A stretch of DNA of 64,000 bases from Fasciolopsis buskii (taxonomy: Eukaryota > Platyhelminthes > Trematoda > Plagiorchiida > Fasciolidae). Made by a program: the position numbers and the translations under genes. The notes beneath the pieces were generated by a model, which did no database searches, had not been told where the DNA came from, and worked only from the letters and a program-made list of their open reading frames with translations. The stretch spans positions 46,976 through 110,975 of the forward strand of contig LUCM01001605.1 of assembly GCA_008360955.1 (NCBI GenBank), read 5' to 3'. Below, piece by piece: positions 26,314 through 38,879 of the stretch (position 1 is its first letter; every line of letters begins with the position of its first letter).

Positions 26314-26899
26314 GTAGGCTTCTTAAAAATTACTAGGAGAGTCCAATAGTGTCGTGATGACGTGGCAAGTGTGGATTGACATCTAACTAAGGCATCTGCT
26401 CTTATGGTATTCTAGTGAACAGGCTAAATTTAACAGGAGAAGCGGATGAACCGATCAAGTGGTCGCCGACTCGTCTCTAATGACTAACCATTCTGTAGAT
26501 TGTGCTTCGTTGCGCAAACAAGCCTAATCCGGACCTAGTAGGCGATCGGTTGGTACGAAAACTCGCAGAACAACCATGGGCGTCGGCGTACAGATGATTT
26601 GAAATGGGAGTGTATTCTGTTCCAGACAAACGTCTACTTTTTTCCTCGCCTTCTCGTATTGTTTTGCATTGTTTTTGTCTCGGTTTCAACGGTACGAGGT
26701 TTGTACAAAAATTAGTACAAAATGCAATAAATATAATCTTACCGGCCAAACAAAATCATAAGGCCTTGTCAATAGAAATTGCACAATACAGATCCGACAG
26801 TTTGATGTTTTTCCCGTCAGATATGAAGTGTACACGAATGTGACTGAATTGATCTGTGAACACTGGAACTCAGATATGACATAAGAGTAGCAAAATTCC

Positions 26900-28600
26900 C
26901 GAAAACAGTTCATCGCATTTATTTGAACACAACCGGGCGATTTGTTTGAATAAATTCTGATAGTATTTAAACATCAACACAATAAGGGGAGAGCTAAAAT
27001 TGTCCAAATGCGTGTCAGTGTGCATGTGACTAGCTCTTGCTGATTCATGTTAATTGTACTCTTGGGTCAGGCCACTCAAAATCATTTCCCTCATTTCCTT
27101 GAAACTGTGTCACAAACCGTTCAGAACTGTTATCCGATTAGATGCCGCACATCTTATCCCTTATTAGTCTGAAAAATGACACAACTTTCTCAACCATGTA
27201 TCAGCATGTGTACTGAACGATGCACCAGTTGCCTGTCAGTTACGTTCCATTTTGCCGACGGATGTAGACGAAGCTTTACCCAGTTTTGAATATGCGTAAT
27301 ATAAACCATGGTCTCTGGTATGCAGAAATGGAAGCTGCTTACCGGTAGGCCTAGGCTGTCTACTAGAAGACGAAAATATCTGCATGTATAATTGTTTGTC
27401 AGATTGGAGGAATTCGTAAGTTATTACCAGGAGCATAATTCAGCTATCTCAGTAAAAAATTTTCCTTTTGCAGTTGCTTTTACTCTTTCAGTTTGACCTT
27501 GATCAACCTCGATTGGAATGCATCTGCCGGAACGGTGAGAGTGTTGCATTCATCATCCGGTTCAACAATACACATCAGGTAACTTTCGTACCGATATTTC
27601 TTGGCTCCTTACAATCGCTTTGAAGAAAACTTCAAAACTAACATTTTGGGCTGAATTGCGCATGAATTTAATGTCACGTGCCTTCAGACTGGTCTGGATA
27701 GGGTTCTGTACTTCTCCTATTTAATCTAACTCGGTGAACCCAGCCAGCTAGCATTTTGTTACAACATATTCTGGGAATCATATGGTTACAGGACTAGTCA
27801 AACGAACTGCCGTTTTGATGGGATTTACCCACCTATCATTAACAATGACTTCCCGTCCACATCAAATAACCGGTTTCACTAAACGATTCCCTTTGGCCAA
27901 GATGACCGAGATCCAGTGTACAGGCTAAACCATAAACTCGTTTTGCTGACCAGTTTCACATTCAATTTGTCCATTGCAATCGTTAGAAGTCTATTATTAA
28001 TCTGCCTATTAATATAAAGAGTAATAATAAGTGAATTTGTAATGACGAAATTTCAGGCATGGATAAATTGTTCTAACGTTCAGCATCTGACCGATGATGA
28101 AAGTGACTGGATCGTGAATACTACAGTTTGTTGATAAATTCATCTTTCTATTCATGTCTATCCACTGAAAATATGCTTCCAGAAAATTAAACATTTCTGA
28201 ATTGATATTCTAGAACCCGGATCTTGTCATAGTTTTCATCCGCCTGGCAGAAACCAATTCCCCTCTCATCTGCCGATGAACTGCGTTTGGTCCATTAACA
28301 AACCTTAGGCCGAGCTGTACAGACGAACACAAATAGGGGATTTTGATTCCCTAACATGCAGCCAATGCAAAAGAAATCCTCTACTCTCTCTCTCTGCCTT
28401 TTCCGACTATCAAATGGCTAGATTCGACAGAAATAAAGGAAAACAAGCATATCTGAATATGAATAGTATACCGCATGGATTTTTTTAGCACAAAATATGT
28501 GGATAGCAAGGCGGATAGCTCAACAAGATGGATAAAAGAAGCGAATTCGCTTTCGATGCGAAATATTCGATGACATAGGGAGAATTGTTCATCGTGATTC
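26900..28600. other. No supported gene
   Basis: Nothing recognisable apart from a short pyrimidine run (CTCTCTCTCTCT at about 28385). The 3'UTR of the minus gene at 28635 should lie at the right edge. Confidence 0.4.
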
Positions 28601-28634
28601 TACTTTGTTCCAACGCGGTCACAGTCTGCTTGAT

Positions 28635-29311
28635 TCAGGTGTGCACTCGCAAATATTGACTGGGATCGACAGCAACATGCGGTGGTGGACCGGCTGGTCT
28701 ACATCCTTTCTCGTCACAAACACTATCGCTGGAGCAAGATTTGCAACAAATACCATGACAGCATTTCTTGCATTTGTGACAGAATCCGTCAATTGGACCT
28801 GAAATTTGAATGCATTAGAAAAAGTGATCGTCAAATTAAACGAAACTGGAAACACGTGCAATCAGGATTTGTCATGTAGAAAAGTGGCTAGAAACGAAGC
28901 AAAAAAGGCATAAATGAAAGCCGAAGGCATTGAAGCAGCCCAGACTTAACACAACTATTACATCATAACAAACTTACCAAAGCATAGCTTGCAACCAGTT
29001 GGCAGTAAACAGTATCGAAGATGCAGTAACTTATAATTGCATAGTCATTAAAGACCCGATTACGACATATTTTTCTCGTATCCTAAGGCTTACTGGGGAT
29101 CGAATAAATTGAACGATTGCAAACTTTCGATAAGTTATCAATAAGATTCACATGGTGACCTAATATCCGCTCGGTTGAACGTACCACCAAATTTCCAATT
29201 CTCCAAAGTCCCTTCCATAGATGACACCTCATTTTCTAACTGCGTCCCAGTCGACATGTCCACAACAGACCATAAGATGAACAATGGGAACAGGAACGAA
29301 CCCGGGAACAT
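28635..29311 (-). CDS. Small secreted cysteine-rich protein, 96 aa, two exons
   Basis: Exon 1 is 29311-29185 (127 nt) and exon 2 is 28798-28635 (164 nt). They are joined in phase 1 across a 386-bp intron with donor GTACGT and acceptor TTTCAG. Exon 1 opens MFPGSFLFPLFILWSVVDM, a signal peptide, then a short acidic linker. Exon 2 carries nine cysteines in the frame C-x2-C-x2-C-x4-CC-x2-C-x5-C-x4-C (one extra Cys in the x4 gap), followed by GPPPHVAVDPSQYLRVHT and TGA. The 42-kb gene has the same exon 2 length, cysteine frame and tail, which makes the model firm. A 63-bp intron lies directly before the ATG in the 5'UTR, with a TATA box upstream. It is probably exported and disulphide-bonded; the function is unknown. 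Confidence 0.8.
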
Positions 29312-29374
29312 CTGAAACAAAAGAAAAATGACTGTGTTAGAAAGTGGGCATCCCCAATTGATCGGTGCACTTAC
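29312..29374 (-). other. 5'UTR mini-intron of the 28.6-kb Cys-rich gene
   Basis: Perfect GTAAGT donor (29374-29369) and TTTGTTTCAG acceptor, with the ATG immediately after the AG. The first bases GTAAGTGCACC and the later GGGATGCCC are repeated in the 5'UTR intron of the 42-kb paralogue. Confidence 0.7.
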
Positions 29375-29424
29375 GTTTCAGGCGTGCGATTCGAATAATG
29401 ACACTACCGAGGGCGCGCCAGTCT

Positions 29425-29432
29425 TTTAAATA
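29425..29432 (-). promoter_or_regulatory. TATA box of the 28.6-kb Cys-rich gene
   Basis: TATTTAAA on the minus strand, 50 bases before the 5'UTR donor, leaving room for a start site and a short leader exon. Confidence 0.6.
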
Positions 29433-31940
29433 GCTTTAGAAGTTGCTCACCGTCCAAAATGTACCATAAAGTGATTTAAAATGTTCTAATTAATTGCCGT
29501 CACCTCTACGAATAATCGGTGGTTCGCACTAATTGTCACCTTAGTTTTATCATTCATCGAAAGTGTTGAATCACCGGCCGATAGATGAGTCATGTACCAT
29601 TTGTCCATCGAACAACTCGTTTTTTTTTTTCAACCACGCAAATGAAATGACCTTTGCTAATTGATCTGGTCACATTGATGGACAATGTGTGCAAACAGAG
29701 CTGGACGGATATGAAGAAAGCCAACAAATTAAATGTGATCATTTGATTTTGTTAAACGAAACTGGACGTAAATAAATGAATACGCAGATAGCACACAAGT
29801 ACCAATGTCTAGTCTGTGATATTGATGTTCCTTTGCTTGACTATCTGAAGTTCTGATTTCATCGTTGGCGGTCACTGTTCAAGGCATTCGATCAATCGTT
29901 CATTCTGGAAGTGTTAGGCTTTGGTTTCGTTCTCATCGGAACTTGTCAGTGGTGCATATTCTGTATCTCCCCCAAGGATTGAACTAGGGATTTCCAACTG
30001 TAAGACGCGTATGTGTTCCCATGGCACCATCAATTCCCGTCCAGGCTGATCGAATTAAGGAGTTTAGCTTATCGTGAATGAACGCCAAGCTAGTAGGATA
30101 ATTTGTAGAGATTTGATTTGCTGGGAGACATGCGAATGGACTTAAAGCTCACTTCATGTATCTTCCTTGAAACTGTCGTGCACTACTTGGTTCCATCAAG
30201 GTTGCTATTTCAACAAACCTAACTTGGTGTCAACTTCTCGGAATTCTGTCTGTTCATTCCACAGCCCAAACTTATTCTTTTTCTGACGCTTCTTGCATGA
30301 GTGCAGTGGAACATGCAGGCTCCGTATCTCCTACCGCCCACTACGCGGGCAGGAGTGGGTGCCGGAAAACTTAACCACACGAGGTCTCTTGGATTAAGTG
30401 TGTTGACGAGCTGTCTACCACCAAACTAACGGGGCGGAACGGCGATTCGAAACGCTGATCGTTTTAGTAACATAAATCTAATCAAGTTGAATACCGACGG
30501 TAAGAATATTTGTTAGGTCGGATGTTCAAACCCAAGAAGAGATCATCATCGGCGGGACTTAAGTTCATCGCTTCAGCTACTCGGCCGACCTAGGGACGTA
30601 ATGCAAACCAGTATACGAAAGCTAGTAAGAACGCCTCATAACTGCGACGTGCACACATTGCTTCCACTTCCCTATTCCACGAGCTTGATGCCGTCTTTGA
30701 CATCGCCTCTCGGTAATTCGACAGTATCTTGACTAGCATCGCTGTATCATCACAAGCAACCGCAGTAGAACAAATTCGAGTTCTACACCACGTTTAAGGC
30801 ATCAGACAATCATCAAATTCCCATTTGGATTTTTGTTTATTCCGATCAATTAGGGGACAACAAAAATCGTGCTTCGTCAAACGTCCTGCAACAATCTACG
30901 TAATGACCGATCATCAGCTTCTCAAGTAATGTTGCGATGAGAAGGTTTTCTATTGTAACTCAATCCAGGAAACAGTCAGACCTACCGATATGATTGCATT
31001 GACGGATTAACGCTGACCTACTCATTGCCGTTCACCGAATGACATAAACTTTTATGATCTGTATCCCATGCTCATCCAGGTGGCAAATCATGAACTATGT
31101 TGCGTAATTTCACTCCCTTTTAATAGTATAATGAGATATTATTGACACTGTGATTGTATTGCACGTTTGGGTATAAATAAATATGTTGACAGTAAGTCGT
31201 CAATTAAAAACTCAAATATCACTATAATCCGGGATCTGTTTTGATTTGGAACATTCGTGACACTTACACAACTCAAATCCCACCCAGAGCAACAACGCCT
31301 CACCTGCTGATTTCACTATTCTCGGCCTAGTTTCATTGGACGTAAGCCTCACTTGTGATGGTCCTCGATTTACGCCTAATTAATTTTGAACTATTTGGGA
31401 TTTTCACTAAAATTATATCAATACCCGGTTGCAGTCGACTCTTCTCAGTCTAAACAATACAGATATTTATTTCCACTTGCAAAAGCATGGTCAGTAAGGT
31501 AGAATCATCGACTCATAATGAAAGCTGTTTGCGGGGAGTCATTTAATTTTCTCGCTTTCTTAACATGCATATGTAGCAGTGGTTATTTATTGGTTGAATA
31601 CTCACCCATAGTGCATGGTGCGTATGCCTGACTTGACTTGACCTGATGGAAAAGCAATCGCTTATTTTATGGCAGGATTCACTCGTGATTTTAGTAAAGC
31701 AAACTGTACCATAGCGTCCGGGGCCCACCGAAATGCGACAGGAAACCGGCAGTCATGATCCCGAAGCTTGGAGTGGTACAGAAACATAGTTCTAGCTGAT
31801 AAAGTGTGGCAAACATCCGGGTGACAACGAGTTGCCGTCTAACTTCAAAATGACGGTAGAACCTGGGATTCGTTTCTCTGACTTTTTAGCAGCGGAAATT
31901 TAATCTACTTTTCTTCATTTTTTTAAAACTTTTTACATCC
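29433..31940. other. No supported gene
   Basis: No coding exons seen. Around 30320-30460 there is a GC-richer patch with tRNA-like words on the minus strand, too diverged to call. Confidence 0.4.
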
Positions 31941-31942
31941 TT

Positions 31943-32090
31943 CATTAATGAAGCGAAAGTGTACATTACTTTTCAGGGAGGATTCGAGGCCAAAAGAGTG
32001 CTGCCAATTGGGAAAGCTGACTGGCTGTAGAAGGATTCATACTCGCGACCTTCATGTCCAATCGCCAAGACCTAATCCACTTGACCTCCA
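31943..32090 (-). mobile_element. SINE family A copy 6, next to 5S-like sequence
   Basis: Minus strand: GGAGGTCAAGTGGATTAGGTC, degenerate box B GTATGAATCC, body and TTCATTAATGAA tail. A 5S rRNA-like sequence ends about 12 bases upstream in the same orientation. Confidence 0.75.
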
Positions 32091-32101
32091 CAGCTCAGGA
32101 A

Positions 32102-32218
32102 ACGACAGCAACATCTCGTATTCTCAGCCGTCCACCTATGCAAGTACTAACTGGGCCCGAAGTTGCTTAACTTCGGTGATCTAACCGAAACCGGTGTATC
32201 GAACATGGTACGGTTGGG
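32102..32218 (-). pseudogene. 5S rRNA-like sequence, diverged
   Basis: The minus strand shows the 5S landmarks in order: CCGTACCATGTTCGATACACCGG, GATCACCGAAGTTAAGCAAC, TTCGGGCCCAGTTAGTACTTG and GAGAATACGAGATGTTGCTGTC. The 5S box A region (GAAGTTAAGCA) is intact. The box C region (usually TGGGTGACCGCCTGGGAATAC) has several changes, including GACGGCTGAGAATAC. This is more likely a 5S-derived retroposon or pseudogene than a working gene. Confidence 0.75.
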
Positions 32219-33600
32219 GTGAAAGACACCGTTGCTCCTTCGCCGAGGAAGTTGATACACCTCTGTAATAACATTTCCTCGGTAGTTTGTACATCTATGA
32301 TGGTCTTAAATGATGCTAATCGGATCGATAATCATTTTGTACATCAAAACCACTGTCAATGAATCCATGTTACGCCACTTCATCTACATATGACACACCG
32401 AGCTAATCAAGTGAACGAGACTTATGATTTGTGATGAGTGTAAAACTGTTGTTTAATTTCATCTATCCTACACAGAATTTATTTTTCAATTATTCTGTGA
32501 ATCCAAAAAAACAGTTCACCTGAAATGAAGCGATGAAATATTGCTTGCTCCCACTCGATCTCCGGAAACAATTGATCAAAATCCACGTGCCATAAAGCGA
32601 ACAACCTCGAAACTGGCATGGGAGCATTTTCACTGGTTGAACTAGCCATTTGGTGATCTCAGAAAATGTGTTCCGTGAGATAAGTCAACACGGAAATATA
32701 AGCAAATCACACGTGTACATCTCATTGAGTAAAAAAATCCCAATAAGTGAATTGAGTCGAATAAAACTAACAAACAGTTTACAGTTCTAACTCTTTTATT
32801 GGCAATGAGTGAAGCTGTTCTGCTGTGTGAAAAGATGTATCAACTAGACCGTATTTGCCTAATCACTGGTCGCACGCTATCTCAAGTACCTTTTTCTACC
32901 TAGCCTCCATCAGCCGGGTGACATGTTCAACTGGCGAACGTTTTCCGTCCTTAGTCTTCTGTTTTTCTGAATTTTATGCAGTTTGAAGTCAGCGAATACT
33001 TTCGTGATTTCTTTTATTCAAAGAACAAGTCAATGCCAAATCTCTATCATCCACAAAAATGAAAATTCTTGTGTACGAGTTGTTATGTTTTCTCATATAT
33101 GTTCACATACCTAATAAGGGACCGTCGAGGGTGACCAAACGATCAGTAGCAAGACCCTAAAATTGAAGGTTTCCGTCTCGAATTCCCAGTGACGACCACT
33201 TAATTGCCCAAAGACGGACCTATAAGATCATTTGTCTAATAACTGAAGAAACAGAAAAGCGAGTATTCTAATGATTTGAGTTGATCGACCAGCTAATTTT
33301 TCTGCTACGTCTTTACAGTGCTACTAATGTAGAATTTGTTCTATTTTTCCCCCGACTGAGTCCTTCTCGACACAATTATACCTCGACACAGTTATGATTT
33401 TTCGCGTGTGGAGCAATTACTGGAACCCTTCGAGTACACGTTCGTGTGATATAAGGTTGTGTAGCTACTTGTTCCATGCTTAAGAACCCGTATCAGTTGT
33501 TTCGCTTACAACTGACCTCACAGATTAACGCTGGGGAACCAAGTTCCAGTTTGCTAAAGGTCTATATCCCAGCTTCATTTCGAGTTATTTTTATTCAACT
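32219..33600. other. No supported gene
   Basis: Short frames without splice context; no known repeat words found. Confidence 0.4.
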
Positions 33601-33617
33601 TTCATTTGTGGGCAAAA

Positions 33618-33756
33618 CCATAAACAATTCACCATGTGATATCACACACAACTCACCTTTGAGAAACCAGGGAAGCACTGTACAGCTGCCATGCATATCC
33701 ACCACGCCCGAACTGGCACGCGGACCCGGGATGGACGACTCTGAGTCAATTTCCTA
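33618..33756 (-). mobile_element. SINE family B, minus fragment of a head-to-head pair
   Basis: The minus strand covers the box B end (GGTCCGCGTGCCAGTTCGGGCGTGGTGGATATGCATGGCAGCTGTACAGTGC) to GTGATATCACATGGTGAATTG. It is followed by a plus-strand copy. Confidence 0.75.
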
Positions 33757-33784
33757 ATACTAGCACATACGAAGTAACCAAGCT

Positions 33785-34148
33785 CTATAGGTCACATCAA
33801 AAGCCTTGGTCATACTTAGGCTACCTGCAGAGAAGTCTCCTTTGAGTATGGATTGACTACTATGCGCTAGTGGCCCGTGTTCGTACGAATCAGTGACGGA
33901 TGGATGCAATATCATCATGTGATGAAGTTCAACAAACCATTCAGAGCCTGCCCGGTAGCCTAATGGCTAAGGCGTTCTACTCAAAATTATTCGTCCCGCT
34001 TCGAGCGCGGTGGAAATGCATTGCAGACTATTCCTAGCAAAGAAGAAACAGCTGTACAGTGCTTCCCTGGTTTCCTAATGGTGATATGAATAATGATATC
34101 ACATGATGAATTATTTCATGAAAAGATTCAACCTCCTACTACTAATAA
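33785..34148 (+). mobile_element. SINE family B, plus half
   Basis: Runs from TAGGTCACATCAAAAGCCTTGG through TTAGGCTACCTGCAGAGAAG, the tRNA-like GCCTGCCCGGTAGCCTAATGGCTAAGGCG and the CAGCTGTACAGTGC block to CAACCTCCTACTACTAATAAA. Part of the T-stem is deleted. Confidence 0.85.
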
Positions 34149-34511
34149 AATTTATAAACGGAAACTATTCCGTCAGATATCCTTTCGAGAAGTCAACCAG
34201 AACGTTTCTCCTAGAAACTGTATAGGTGGAAAACCATAGATCGACGGCATCCGTATTTGTACCTACAAAGTAACATTACAAAAAGTACTGGATGTCCAGG
34301 CCCAGTTAGTTAGTTACTTTTAACTCTTTCAGCTAATATTCAACAATGCTGGCACATATTAGCAAAGTAATTATAAACGGAGAACTTCTAAACTGCAAAT
34401 TGCATCTCAGGGGCCAAATGCAATTCATAAAGCATACACACCGGATTATGCAAGACACGTGCTTAGTGTGGAAAAAACAGATCTTTTACCTTCTACCTTT
34501 CTGCTTCCTCG

Positions 34512-34651
34512 ATTAATGAAATAACATTGTGTAACATTTTAGAGAAGGGCTAAGTGGCCGTCAGAGGGAAAGTGGACCGGTGGCTTTGGGATTCAAATGC
34601 GCGACCTTCGCGTCCAAGCTCCGCAACCATATCCTCTCGACCACCGTCCGA
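34512..34651 (-). mobile_element. SINE family A copy 7
   Basis: Minus strand: GACGGTGGTCGAGAGGATATGG, box B GCATTTGAATCCC, body, tail GTTATTTCATTAATCGAGG. Confidence 0.8.
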
Positions 34652-35037
34652 GGGATAGAAATGCATGCCTGAGTGACTTATTACCCAAACAAAGAAGCAA
34701 GCACCGAATATAACAAACAAAAGTCACAGACTGAGCTGATCATCCGATTTACGAAATTCCGAATAATTGGCTATTACCGGAATCAAGAAATCGATTACGG
34801 CACATGGTCCACGGATATCTGGCTGTGCCGATAGGGGACGAGTTCTCACCAATTTGCTATCCTCCACTTTCCTAAACTTTTGATCTCCTGCGACCCAGGT
34901 TGTGGTTTGCTTTGTTGCGGCTTATTAAGATCGTCGGTTAAAACTTCGAAGTTATGTCACTTGATAGTTGAATAACCGTAATCCGTGTACACTTGTTTGT
35001 CAAATCAGCCGGACCGGACTGTCCTCGGAATCTGCCA

Positions 35038-35200
35038 AACCGATGGTAATGCGAACGAGGTGGTAGCATATGGGCATCTAGGTCGCGGATTCGAATCCTC
35101 CCACCGTCGGTCAACTTTCCCGCTTGGTAGCCTTATGTTGGCTGCAGCCATTTTGCTGGAAACGGTGAACACTTTTATTTCATTAATAAAAAAACGAAGG
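35038..35200 (+). mobile_element. SINE family A copy 8
   Basis: GATGGTAATGCGAACGAGGTGG, GGTCGCGGATTCGAATCCTCCCACCG, body with CCCGCTTGGTAGCC and tail TTTATTTCATTAATAAAAAAAC. Confidence 0.85.
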
Positions 35201-36231
35201 GATAAAAGATCGAAACGTAGATTTGGTAAACAAGCGTAAACGAGATGTTAATCACTAGACCAAAGCGGACGCATCTTCAACATTCTTTTTAGTCAGATGT
35301 GCGAATTGAATCGCTTAATCGAAGCGTTAAGTTTGAATCAGCTAAGAGATACTACTAAAATTGGCAAGAGCATATCTTGACGGAGTAGGTGATAAATATG
35401 CGATGCGACAACAAGGATAGGTCGTTGTATTTAAAGTCAAGACTATTGCACAATGAGAAAGAAAATGAGAAATAATTCAAATAGACTCAAGAAATACAAG
35501 AGTTTTTAGTTCCTTGAAAATTCCCACTGAGCACATTGAAAAAACAATTTGGCGAACAATCTCGTTTTCAGCGACTCATACTCACGCCGTTACATCACTA
35601 TATATTTAGAAAAACATCACTTTAGGAAGGAATGTGACACAAGCTTTCTGGACCCTGGATGCGGTCAGAGGTAAACAATCCAGATTGAGCACTGCGGAAG
35701 CTGTCGCAATCCGTCTTCACAATCCTCCGCTGTGCTCTCAAAAGTAATCTGTGGCTCATCCGCCGTCCCAATGCAAATCCTAGACAACAAAACAATCAAC
35801 ACAACAGGTTCTTGTGTACTCAGGTCATGCATGTAACACCACAAATCCCTTCCCCACCCATATGTCTATCTGGTTAATCCAATCCCTCCTGGGGAAAATT
35901 TTTCCAAATATATAGTAATGTAATGACATTAGTACGAATCACTGAAAACGAGCTTGTTTTTGCTACCCTCTGCTCTAAAACAAAGTTGCACTAATGTGTA
36001 CATTAATGCCTCTGGTTTATTATGAGAAGTGAAGAATAATGAGGTCATGCTCACCTATGACGTCAACACTAGTGACCTTGTGCCGTGGCGTTGACGACAG
36101 ACTCACTCTCGCCGTTCGCTCGTCCGTCTGGAAGCGATGGCAACCGACTACTGGCAGCTTCTGTGAGATTAAATGGGTTATCGGGAATACAACCATTTCG
36201 ACACATTGCAGATGCCTACAGTTGTTGACCG

Positions 36232-36385
36232 TCCCTGGTCAGGCGGTCAACGACAAGGTTTCTCCGTCTGAAAGTCGCGGTTTCCAACCGTCCAACTACC
36301 GGTCAAATTCAACACTTGATTGCCCTTTGGTTGCTGCCAACCGCTTCCTTGTAATGATGCGTATTTTTGTTCCATCGATAAAGCG
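36232..36385 (+). mobile_element. SINE family A copy 9, diverged
   Basis: CAGGCGGTCAACGACAAGGT, AAAGTCGCGGTTTCCAACCGTCC (box B disrupted), then CGGTCAAATTCAACACTTGATTGCCC and GGTTGCTGCCAACCGCTTCCTTG. The 140-codon frame at 36039-36461 runs through this copy and is not taken as a gene. Confidence 0.6.
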
Positions 36386-37214
36386 AGGTGAAATGGCAGA
36401 AGACGAGAAAAAAGATGTGATGAAGAAGGCCGATAACCTGGGATTTCGTAGTGTACCATGAAACAAAGGATCTTGTGACTACCAGAAGCTTACTATCACT
36501 TCCATTGTCCTGTTTCAGTTTGTCTCTTAAAAGATCGTTTTAAATTGCACCCGCCGCGGCAATCGAACTTAAATCATCCTGAATACGAATCGGTCCAGGC
36601 TTATGGTCTGCCTATTAAATAAAATCAACGGGCGTCTGCAGAAGGAACACTACTGGAATTGGTGTCCCAATAGGATAATTATTCCCAGTTGGACATGAAG
36701 CAAAGTATGTAGCCCGTAAATCGAATGAACAGGTGAAAGTTTGCGCACAGGTTTTGTGGTCAATCGCAGTCCTACAATGACATGATTAAATAAAATACTG
36801 CAAAATAACCACACATGAACGCCTCATTAATTGCAAGAAGCTTGCATCAGTACATGTGAAGTAACGGATAGAATACGTGTAGGCTCTAGTGACTCGTTTC
36901 CTAAGTTTCAAATATATTCGTTTTACACTACGAAGAGTTTGTTCCACAATTACTTGCTCAGACGTCACATTCCATGCCATATGTATCAATGGAAAAATCG
37001 TTTCGCATGAGTATCCCTTACAACGTTATCGAAAATCAATAAGTAGCGCAAATCCCACTATATTTTCCCAGGATTCTTACACCGAAAATTGGAAAAACCA
37101 AGCGGTAGACGTCCAAACAGACTAATTACAAACCCATTTCAAACACCAATCATGTATATGCGAATTCAAGATATATCCCAATCAGGTTAGATCAGGTAAC
37201 AGTCTTCAACGAGA

Positions 37215-37872
37215 ATGGCAAATAATCAATAATGGTCTTGGTCGGTCATCATTAGTTCTTCGGGCCCGTATCACGCGTTCATTTTCTGGTAGTCCTAGAT
37301 AGTGAATTTCATGTGTGATGATAGACCGGCTGGGTTACATCCGGCCGCATCATACGAGCCATGTTATGAGCTGAATTTGCAACACATATCTCAATTCCAT
37401 TTGGTATATCTATGACAGAATGTGTTGAAATTGCTTGACAAGTAAATGAAAGGATCCATCGGCAGAATAAAATCTACCGGCTAAAAATGACAGTGTTTTA
37501 AAGTGAATGATCAACACAAGTAATCATATTACCCAATGAGAACAAACTATCCGTGATTACTGTATTGTATGAAATTTGACACCTTGATACAGTTCTCGTC
37601 TGTGTCCCATTGGGTGCAATGTGAACATGCGGAAATCCAAGTTCCGCCGCTTACTCTCAATGCGCAGAATGACACAACTAGCTATGTCGAAATGGATAGG
37701 CAAATAGTTAAGTTAGAAGGAAGTCGAATTTCCGATAAGTCGCCAGTATTCCAATTCCTCAGTCTCTTCACCATAGTTGACATTGAATCATCTGACTGTG
37801 GCCCAGCTTGACATATCCACAATTGACTGACTACAAGATAAACGAAGTGATCAGAAAGGATTCAGGAAACGT
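37215..37872 (-). pseudogene. Broken copy of the Cys-rich secreted gene
   Basis: Exon 1 relic: 37872 to about 37741. Exon 2 relic: from 37433, with homology to the 42-kb gene continuing past the stop into its 3'UTR (CCGACCAAGACCATTATTGATTATT). Breaks: the start ATG is ACG, a Trp codon in the signal peptide is TAG, frame is lost in the linker, the intron donor GT is AC, exon 2 has an in-frame TGA, and at least two frame cysteines are replaced (Cys to Tyr). Exon 2 is closer to the plus-strand gene (AACATGGCTCGT, GCCGGATGTAA) than to the 28.6-kb gene. It has the same orientation as the 28.6-kb gene. Confidence 0.85.
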
Positions 37873-38137
37873 TTGAGGGAAAGCAGTCAACGTGACAGGA
37901 AGTCAGCACAAAATCCCATTAGGATATCTATTCATGACTAGAAAATCGGATTTGTTTTATTTCTTCACGAAATCGGACTCGCTCTCTTCCTGTATTGTGT
38001 CCACAATATCATAGCACTGACGAAGTCACCTCGATTGGTGATGAAACCTTTGCAATCAAATTTCCCAGCGTAGCGAATAAGCCAATGCCATCCTTTTGAA
38101 CCTGGGCTACGAGGACGAACCTCATTCCCTAAATTGC

Positions 38138-38206
38138 TATATATATATATCTTTAGAGTTGAGAAGGCGTANCGTGAATGAGTGATTCATATATATATCT
38201 GTATAC
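38138..38206. repeat. (TA)n tracts with one ambiguous base
   Basis: Two TA runs separated by about 40 bases; base 38172 is N. A 5' flank for the frame at 38243. Confidence 0.8.
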
Positions 38207-38242
38207 TCTATATGTGTGCACATGTATTTATACATTTCACCC

Positions 38243-38494
38243 ATGACCAAGGCTTGGTATACTGAGTACCATAGTAAGTACCAATTAATTATAGAACTTG
38301 ACCCAGATCTTCGTCACTTTTATCCACATTCCACATACTATCTGTTCATGCGAGACGTGAAACTACCGGTTAACGAGTGTTTCATACGATATTCATCCAC
38401 TGGACAGGATGTGATTTCAGGGAAGTCGTTGACTGTCATTTTTACCAATTCATTCGGTCAATCTACAGTACGGAATTTGATTAGGCTGAGTTAA
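38243..38494 (+). CDS. Candidate ORF or terminal exon, 83 aa
   Basis: True ATG, 83 codons, protein-like composition: MTKAWYTEYHSKYQLIIELD at the start, NECFIRYSSTGQDVISGKSL and then a strand-like TVIFTNSFGQSTVRNLIRLS at the end. A TA tract lies about 40 bases upstream. There is no signal peptide. The C-terminal pattern loosely recalls a fibronectin type III strand, but this is only an impression. It may be one exon of a larger gene or a chance frame. Confidence 0.25.
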   Translation: MTKAWYTEYHSKYQLIIELDPDLRHFYPHSTYYLFMRDVKLPVNECFIRYSSTGQDVISGKSLTVIFTNSFGQSTVRNLIRLS

Positions 38495-38879
38495 CCGACA
38501 GAATTTACGGTGCACAACAGACGAGGCTCCAAATTAGTGCCATTATTGCCTAATACAATGGAGTAGTGGATGGACAAGCTGCATTAAGTCAGGCTTTGAT
38601 TAGTGAGTCACAAATTTTGTTCGGGGATGAACACCACACGTTTCGGGGCAAGCATGAACAAATTAATTCGTGTACTTTTGTAACAAACAACGCAATCGAG
38701 TGATGCGAGCATTGGGCTAGTAATTCACATCGAATGAGCGAATCACTGGTACGATTTTTCAAAAGCAACGTTGCCGCACACTTTAAGCTAGAAGGCTTCA
38801 TTCTGATACACTGAGAAATTGAAAACTTCTGCATATCACAAGGTTCGAAGCTTGATGTAAAGGATCAGTGAATTCGGTT

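Noticed and set aside
28605..28861. Open frames on both strands over exon 2 of the 28.6-kb gene
   Set aside because: The real coding frame is the cysteine-rich one after the TTTCAG acceptor at 28799; the others are shadows.
36039..36461. 140-codon plus-strand frame
   Set aside because: The second half is a family A SINE, and the first half has no recognisable protein features.
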